Part shown: positions 59,291-64,000 of the stretch, piece by piece
Layout: every line of letters starts with the position of its first letter
Position numbering within the stretch: position 1 is the first letter of the stretch
NCBI GenBank assembly: GCA_024236215.1
Contig: JACKKX010000002.1
Span: 248,001-312,000, forward strand
DNA from: Novosphingobium sp.
Lineage (GTDB): Bacteria > Pseudomonadota > Alphaproteobacteria > Sphingomonadales > Sphingomonadaceae
Direction of reading: 5' to 3'
Length of the DNA: 64,000 nucleotides
The notes under the pieces: generated by a model
What the model was told of the DNA's origin: nothing
Database searches by the model: none
What the model saw: only the letters and a program-made list of their open reading frames with translations
Made by a program: the position numbers and the translations under genes

Positions 59291-61045
59291 TTATTCCGCC
59301 GCCTCCAGTATTTCCGCCCGCTGCGGCCCGCGGATCAGGCCGCCCGGTGTCGCGCCGGTCCATTCTCCGTACCGGAATGTCACAACGCCGTTCTTGATCG
59401 TGCAGTCATAGCCCTCGGCCCGTTGCAGCAGGCGCTTGCCCCCGGCGGGCAGATCGAAGGCCAGCCAGGGCTTGCCCAGCTTGACTGCGTCGAGATCGAT
59501 CACGTTGAGATCGGCCAGATAGCCGGGCGCGATCACGCCGCGGTCCTCAAGGCCATAGAGCCGAGCAGTGTCGCGGCACTGGCGCTTGACCGCGTTTTCA
59601 AGGCCGATTTTTCCGCCGCGCCGGCGATCACGCACCCAGTGCTGGAGCATGAAGGTGGGGCTGGCGGCATCGCAGATCGTGCCGCAATGGGCTCCGCCGT
59701 CGCTCAGCGAATTCACCGTATCGTCGCTGTTCTGCAGCGCTTCGAGGAAATCGAGGTTGCCGTCGGCATAGTTGAGGATCGGCAGATAGATGAAGCCCTT
59801 GCCCTCGTCGCGGCACAACAGGTCATAGGCATATTCGTCGCCCGAAACGCCGGCGGCTGCGGCGCGGGCCAGAATGCTGGCATCGGCACCCGGTTCGTAG
59901 TCGAAATCGGGGTCCATTTCGAACTGCATGTTCCAGCCGCCGCAGACCACCATGATCAGGCCCATGATGTCCTGATTGACCTGAGAGAAATCGTGCTGTT
60001 CTGCCAGCATCTGCGCCTTGAAGGCGGGATCGAGCAGCCTGGCCTTCTGCTGCTCCCACGGCAGTTCGGCAATCGTCTGCCAGCTTGGCTTGAGCCGGAA
60101 GGGGTGAACCGTGCCCTGCCAGGCCATGACGATGCCGTTGCCGCGCAGTGCGATCTGGGCGACGATGTTGGCGCCATTGTCATTCTCGGCGCGCATCGCC
60201 GAAATCTGTTCGTCAAGCGGCATCTCCTTGGCGATAGATTGCAGCGCGGCATAGGTGCAGGGCAAGCCGGTTTCGCGGCTGAGCGCGCCCATCCAGCCGA
60301 ATTCGTCCCATTCGCGGCGCATGTCGCTGGCCATCTCGAACACGCCGTGCCCGGCACGGCCCATTGCCCGCCCGATCTCGATCAGTTCTTCCTTGGTGGC
60401 GGTGGTGCCCGGCACAACCTCGCCGTCGATCGAGCGGTGCAGCACGGTGCGGCTGGTGGAAAAGCCCAGCGCCCCGGCGCGCACGCCGTCTTCGACAATA
60501 TCGGCCATCTTCGCGATGTCATCGGCGGTGGGGACGGCGCCGGGGCGCTCGCGGTCGCCCAGCACATAGGCGCGCACCGCGCCGTGCGGCACATGGGTGC
60601 CGACATCGATGGCGCGCGGCAGCCGCTCCAACGCGTCAAGGTATTCGGGGAAGGTCTCCCAATCCCACTTCATCCCCTCGGCAAGGGCGGTGCCGGGAAT
60701 GTCCTCCACCCCTTCCATCAGCCCGATCAGCCATTCGTGCCGGTCGGGCGCGGCGGGGGCAAATCCCACCCCGCAATTGCCCATGATCGCGGTGGTCACC
60801 CCGTGCCAGCTCGACGGAGCCATTTCCGGGTCCCAGGTCGCCTGGCCGTCATAGTGCGTGTGGACGTCGACCCAGCCTGGGGTGACGATCTTGCCCGTGG
60901 CATCGATTTCCTGCGCACCATCGCCCGAAACCGAGCCGACTGCGGCAATCAGCCCATCCTTGATTGCCACATCGCCAACAAAGCGCGGCGCCCCGGTGCC
61001 ATCGACGATGGTGCCGCCCCGGATAACAAGGTCAAAGCTGGGCAT
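59291..61045 (-). CDS. N-acyl-D-amino-acid deacylase-like amidohydrolase
   Basis: A 584-residue metal-dependent amidohydrolase. VDVHTHYDGQATWDP (His62, His64 and Asp66) and GVTTAIMGNCGVGFAP are typical of D-aminoacylase and dihydroorotase-like enzymes, and SDGGAHCGTICDAASP is the later metal and catalytic region. It probably hydrolyses N-acylated D-amino acids or a related amide; the substrate is not certain. The ATG at 61045 has GGGAGAA about 9 bases upstream. It is divergent or convergent with nothing tightly coupled: 109 bases separate it from the reductase gene. Confidence 0.85.
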   Translation of the reverse strand: MPSFDLVIRGGTIVDGTGAPRFVGDVAIKDGLIAAVGSVSGDGAQEIDATGKIVTPGWVDVHTHYDGQATWDPEMAPSSWHGVTTAIMGNCGVGFAPAAPDRHEWLIGLMEGVEDIPGTALAEGMKWDWETFPEYLDALERLPRAIDVGTHVPHGAVRAYVLGDRERPGAVPTADDIAKMADIVEDGVRAGALGFSTSRTVLHRSIDGEVVPGTTATKEELIEIGRAMGRAGHGVFEMASDMRREWDEFGWMGALSRETGLPCTYAALQSIAKEMPLDEQISAMRAENDNGANIVAQIALRGNGIVMAWQGTVHPFRLKPSWQTIAELPWEQQKARLLDPAFKAQMLAEQHDFSQVNQDIMGLIMVVCGGWNMQFEMDPDFDYEPGADASILARAAAAGVSGDEYAYDLLCRDEGKGFIYLPILNYADGNLDFLEALQNSDDTVNSLSDGGAHCGTICDAASPTFMLQHWVRDRRRGGKIGLENAVKRQCRDTARLYGLEDRGVIAPGYLADLNVIDLDAVKLGKPWLAFDLPAGGKRLLQRAEGYDCTIKNGVVTFRYGEWTGATPGGLIRGPQRAEILEAAE

Positions 61046-61154
61046 GGTGCATTCTCCCGCAGCGACCGACTCTGGCGACGGTCGTTCTTAACCGGGTAAT
61101 TAAGGCATGGAGGAGGGCGCGTGGCAAGCCCTGGCGCGCCGCGTGCGGTGCCGA

Positions 61155-62471
61155 TCAGTCCTTGGCGCGGATCATCGCGCCGACATCGACGAATTTCTCG
61201 CGCGGGGCATCTTCGCGGGCGCGGCGTTCTTCTTCGGCCTCGATCTTCTTCCAGTCACGGAAGGTGACCACTTCCAGCCCGCGCGCCTCGGCCAGCAAGT
61301 CAAAGCCCGCGCGGCCCTGCTTCCCGCCGTGGCCGAGCGCGCCGCTGTCGATATCCTCGACAATCCGCTCGATCACCGAAAAGCCGTCGGGCCGGTTGGT
61401 GCCGATCGTACCCGAAGGGCCGCGCCGCGCCCAGCCGACGCAGTAGAGGCCAGGCAGGATCCGCCCCTCGTCGTTGGGAAAGCGGCCCGCGCGTTCGTCA
61501 AACGGTACGCCGGGAATGCGCGAGGTCTGATAGCCGATGCAGGCGACCACCAGACTGGCGGGGATCACATAGGTTTCGCCCGTGCCCACCGCGCGGCCAG
61601 CCTCGACCGTGGTGCGCTCAACCTCGATCCCCTCGACCCGGTCGGTGCCGATCAGCGCAGTCGGGCTGGCGAAGAAATCGAATTCGATCTCGATCGGAGT
61701 GTCGGCATAGTGGCTCTCCGGGATCGCCGCGAACGAGCGCAGATGGGTGACCGACTTGCGCAGACCCGGTTCGAGCAGGGTATCCTCACCCTCTTCGGGG
61801 AGATCCTCGGGATCGACCCGCGGCGCGCCGCGCGAGAGGTGGGAAAGTTCGCCCAGCTCATTGGGGGTCATCATGATCTGGTGCGGGCCGCGTCGGCCCA
61901 GGATCACGATGCGGCGGATTTTCGATTCTTCGAGCACATCGAGCGCGTGCGAAACAATATCGCTCCCGGCGAATTCCTCGCGCGTCTTGCACAGGATTCG
62001 CGCCACATCGAGCGCGACGTTGCCCATACCGATTACCACCGCCGTATGCCCCGAAACATCGGGATCGAGATTGGCGAACAGCGGATGGCCGTTGTACCAG
62101 CCGACGAAGGCTGCGCTGCCGTAGACGTTGGGCAGGTTCTCGCCGGGGAGGCCCAGCTTGCGATCGTGCGGGGCGCCGGTCGCCAGCACTACCGCGTCAT
62201 AAAGCTCCTGAAGCTCGGCAACCGAGACGTCGCGGCCGATCATCACGTTGCCGACAAACCGGCAATTCTCGCACATCGCGGTGGCTTCGTAGCGCCGGGC
62301 CACGCCTTTGATCGACTGGTGATCCGGCGCCACCCCGGTGCGGATCAGGCCGTAGGGGACCGGCAACATGTCAAACACGTCGATCCGGACCCCGTCCCCC
62401 CATTGCTTCTGCGCGGCCTCGGCCGTGTAGTACCCTGCGGGTCCGGAGCCGATGATCGCGATATGGCGCAT
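61155..62471 (-). CDS. Ferredoxin-NADP reductase, adrenodoxin reductase type
   Basis: A 438-residue FAD enzyme of the FprA/adrenodoxin reductase type. It has the FAD motif IIGSGPAGYYTAEAA (6-20), VPYGLIRTGVAPDHQSIKGV and the NADP motif VIGMGNVALDVARIL, then GWARRGPSGTIGTNRPDG. It passes electrons from NADPH to a ferredoxin, for example for a P450 or dioxygenase. The ATG at 62471 is 3 bases past the stop of the phaZ-like gene, so the reductase is the third gene of a phaC-phaZ-reductase operon, an unusual partnership. Confidence 0.93.
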   Translation of the reverse strand: MRHIAIIGSGPAGYYTAEAAQKQWGDGVRIDVFDMLPVPYGLIRTGVAPDHQSIKGVARRYEATAMCENCRFVGNVMIGRDVSVAELQELYDAVVLATGAPHDRKLGLPGENLPNVYGSAAFVGWYNGHPLFANLDPDVSGHTAVVIGMGNVALDVARILCKTREEFAGSDIVSHALDVLEESKIRRIVILGRRGPHQIMMTPNELGELSHLSRGAPRVDPEDLPEEGEDTLLEPGLRKSVTHLRSFAAIPESHYADTPIEIEFDFFASPTALIGTDRVEGIEVERTTVEAGRAVGTGETYVIPASLVVACIGYQTSRIPGVPFDERAGRFPNDEGRILPGLYCVGWARRGPSGTIGTNRPDGFSVIERIVEDIDSGALGHGGKQGRAGFDLLAEARGLEVVTFRDWKKIEAEEERRAREDAPREKFVDVGAMIRAKD

Positions 62472-62474
62472 GGG

Positions 62475-63308
62475 TCAGGCGGCCTTTCGTTCCTTGCGGG
62501 CTGGCGCATCGAGGAAACCGCGCAGCGAGGAGATGGTCTGTTCGCGGTGGGTCAGCATGAACAGGTGTCCGCCTTGCTCGAAAATCTCAAGCCGACTGTT
62601 GGGGATCAGCGCCTCAAGGATCTTGCCGTTGGTCAGCGGGACGATCTGGTCATCCTCGCCCATCATAATCAGCACTTCCTTCTTGAGGAAGGGCAGGGCG
62701 GGCGCGCTGGTCCAGCCCAGCATTGCCAGCAGCTGGTACAAATAGCCACGCGGGGTGGGCGGGGTGAGGCGGCTGATGTGCTCATCCTTGTCGCCGGTCA
62801 GCCCGCCGTAGAGCGTGCGGAAGTGCTTCTCCATGAAGGCTGCGTCGATATAGCGGCGTGGATTGGCCATCTTGCTCAGCGCGGCGGGATTGCCCGGGAC
62901 CATGAACATTCCCGCCGTGGTTGCCGCGAGCACCAGCTTGCGCACACAGTCACCGTGCTGCAGCGTGAAGTGCTGGGCCATGGCCCCACCCCATGAAACG
63001 CCCATCACATCGACCATCTCACAATCGAAACGGCGCAGCAATTCGCGCGCGGTCCAGCTCATGGTAAAGGTGTTGTAGGGCACCAGCGGTTCGGGGCTGC
63101 CGCCCACGCCGGGCATGTCGAACATGATGAAGGGCCGCTCGGTCAGCGCCTCGGCCAGTGGAGCCACGGCCTCGATATTCGCACCGATGCCGTTGAAGAA
63201 CAGGATCGGCGGGTGTTCGCTCGGCTTGTTCCAGCGCCAGCGGGCGACCCGCAAGGTGCGGCCCCCGACGGTTTCCATCGAGAACTCGGCAGTTAGCGCG
63301 TGGGGCAA
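62475..63308 (-). CDS. phaZ: Intracellular mcl-PHA depolymerase-like alpha/beta hydrolase
   Basis: A 277-residue alpha/beta hydrolase of the intracellular medium-chain polyhydroxyalkanoate depolymerase type. The lipase box is GVSWGG with Ser105, preceded by FFNGIGANIEAVAPLAEAL and followed by MFMVPGNPAALSKMANPRRY, and a late GGHLF carries the His. It would release 3-hydroxy acids from stored polymer. It starts with TTG at 63308, 12 bases after phaC, with AAGGA about 10 bases upstream; ATG at residue 11 is an alternative. The adjacent class II synthase supports the call. Confidence 0.88.
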   Translation of the reverse strand: MPHALTAEFSMETVGGRTLRVARWRWNKPSEHPPILFFNGIGANIEAVAPLAEALTERPFIMFDMPGVGGSPEPLVPYNTFTMSWTARELLRRFDCEMVDVMGVSWGGAMAQHFTLQHGDCVRKLVLAATTAGMFMVPGNPAALSKMANPRRYIDAAFMEKHFRTLYGGLTGDKDEHISRLTPPTPRGYLYQLLAMLGWTSAPALPFLKKEVLIMMGEDDQIVPLTNGKILEALIPNSRLEIFEQGGHLFMLTHREQTISSLRGFLDAPARKERKAA

Positions 63309-63320
63309 ATCGTTGATCCT

Positions 63321-64000
63321 TCAGACTTGTTCGAGCACGTAGAGGCCCGGTGCCGCTTCTTGCGGGGGGTGCTTCTTGCTTCCCAGCGCCTTGGGGGCAG
63401 GCCCCAGCTTGCCCGAGCGCTTCTGCACCCATTCCATCCAGAACGGCCACCAGCTTCCGGCTACTTCCTCGGTCCCCTTGAGCCACTCGTCAAAGCTCGC
63501 GGGCGGCTGGCCGCCCTTTTTCGACACAAAATATTTGGCCTTGGGATTGCCTGGCGGGTTGAGGATCGCCTGCATGTGGCCCGACTGGCTGAGCACGAAG
63601 GTGACATCCTTGGAACCGAACAGCTGGGTCGAGCGATAGCAGGCCCGCCAGGGCGTGATGTGATCGGTGGTGCCGCCAAGGATGAACAGGTCACTCTTCA
63701 CTTTCGACAGATCGATACCGTGGCCGGCCATCTCGACCTCACCCTTGCGGGTAAAGGCAAGGGTTTCAAACAGATGGAGAAAATCGCCCATCAGGCTGGC
63801 GGAAAGGTTGGTGGCATCGGCATTCCAGAACAATACGTCGAAAGCCGGGGGATCGTCGCCCAGCAGATAGTTGTTGATGACATAGTTCCAGATCAGATCG
63901 TTGGGCCGCAGCCAGGCGAACCCGCGCGCCAGATCGTTGCCCTTGATCACGCCCTTCTTGGCCGCGCGCTGCTTGGCCAGCTCTAGCCCGTTGGCGGACA
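63321..64000 (-). CDS. phaC: Class II poly(3-hydroxyalkanoate) synthase, partial (N-terminus lies beyond the right edge)
   Basis: The C-terminal 226 residues of a PHA synthase, open to the right edge. The synthase segment FAWLRPNDLIWNYVINNYLLG is diagnostic, ILGGTTDHITPW carries the catalytic Asp and QSGHMQAILNPPGNPKA the catalytic His. The catalytic Cys lies outside the window. The pairing with phaZ and the sequence suggest class II (medium-chain) rather than class I, though that is inference. GTG at 63950 could be misread as a start but the reading frame continues upstream. Confidence 0.9.
   Translation of the reverse strand, partial: SANGLELAKQRAAKKGVIKGNDLARGFAWLRPNDLIWNYVINNYLLGDDPPAFDVLFWNADATNLSASLMGDFLHLFETLAFTRKGEVEMAGHGIDLSKVKSDLFILGGTTDHITPWRACYRSTQLFGSKDVTFVLSQSGHMQAILNPPGNPKAKYFVSKKGGQPPASFDEWLKGTEEVAGSWWPFWMEWVQKRSGKLGPAPKALGSKKHPPQEAAPGLYVLEQV

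Overview
The window looks like a chromosomal segment of a GC-rich alphaproteobacterium, most likely a sphingomonad (Sphingomonadaceae or Erythrobacteraceae; a Novosphingobium-like genome fits). The reasons are the gene neighbourhoods (aroA-cmk beside a FYDLN_acid gene, F0 ATP synthase genes apart from F1, lapA-pyrF-trpF and trpB-trpA-accD-folC), a large TonB-dependent receptor, a class II PHA synthase, GC-rich promoters of the form CTTGC-N16/17-CTAnGG, and frequent GTG and TTG starts. This assignment is inferred from gene content; no comparison was run. No phage, insertion sequence, CRISPR array or rRNA was found. The only tRNA is tRNA-Ala(GGC). No stretch longer than about 270 bases lacks a gene.

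Layout. 1-9150: a radical SAM enzyme cut by the left edge, a UvrD-type helicase, an MHS-type transporter, rsmD and an rluB-type gene, the muropeptide permease ampG, and folC. 9155-9298: a pair of inverted 50-bp palindromic repeats. 9300-14555: accD-trpA-trpB and trpF-pyrF-lapA, split by a small outer-membrane beta-barrel gene on the opposite strand. 14595-17394: a MerR regulator divergent from a periplasmic MBL-fold hydrolase, then purB. 17506-17619: a possible structured RNA. 17662-26661: flotillin genes yqiK-yqiJ, a Tat-exported unknown, an NRDE protein, radC, and the envelope set ydbH-ynbE-ydbL. 26878-29323: ATP synthase F0 (atpI-B-E-F'-F). 29384-36517: an oxidoreductase, gloB, a SnoaL-like protein, rpsA, cytochrome c, cmk, aroA and a FYDLN_acid protein. 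36616-42909: tRNA-Ala, then ffh-rpsP-rimM, an amidase on the other strand, trmD-rplS, asd and a GFA protein. 42918-48327: a MarR-controlled EmrAB-type pump, an alpha/beta hydrolase and AMP nucleosidase. 48425-49631: rpsF-rpsR-rplI. 49784-53751: a second Tat-exported unknown, a GNAT acetyltransferase and a TonB receptor. 53970-64000: a Mur ligase, ldcA, fabD-fabG, dnaN, a D-aminoacylase-like amidohydrolase, a ferredoxin-NADP reductase, and phaZ-phaC cut by the right edge.

How it fits together. Most genes are housekeeping: translation and secretion (S1, S6, S16, S18, L9, L19, RimM, TrmD, RsmD, RluB, Ffh), amino acid, nucleotide and fatty acid synthesis (trp, asd, aroA, pyrF, cmk, purB, accD, fabD, fabG), energy (F0) and replication (dnaN). 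A scattered peptidoglycan recycling set is visible: ampG, a PGRP-fold amidase, a MurC/Mpl-like ligase and an LD-carboxypeptidase. Storage polymer metabolism (phaC, phaZ) closes the window.

I did not find a clear new multi-gene system. The most interesting signals are the shared promoter motif, three promoters placed so that transcription would begin at the start codon (helicase, cytochrome c, ldcA), two conserved operons interrupted by a single opposite-strand envelope gene, the possible structured RNA upstream of purB, the leader hairpins of rpsF, and the long acidic Ala/Glu tails on S16 and L9.
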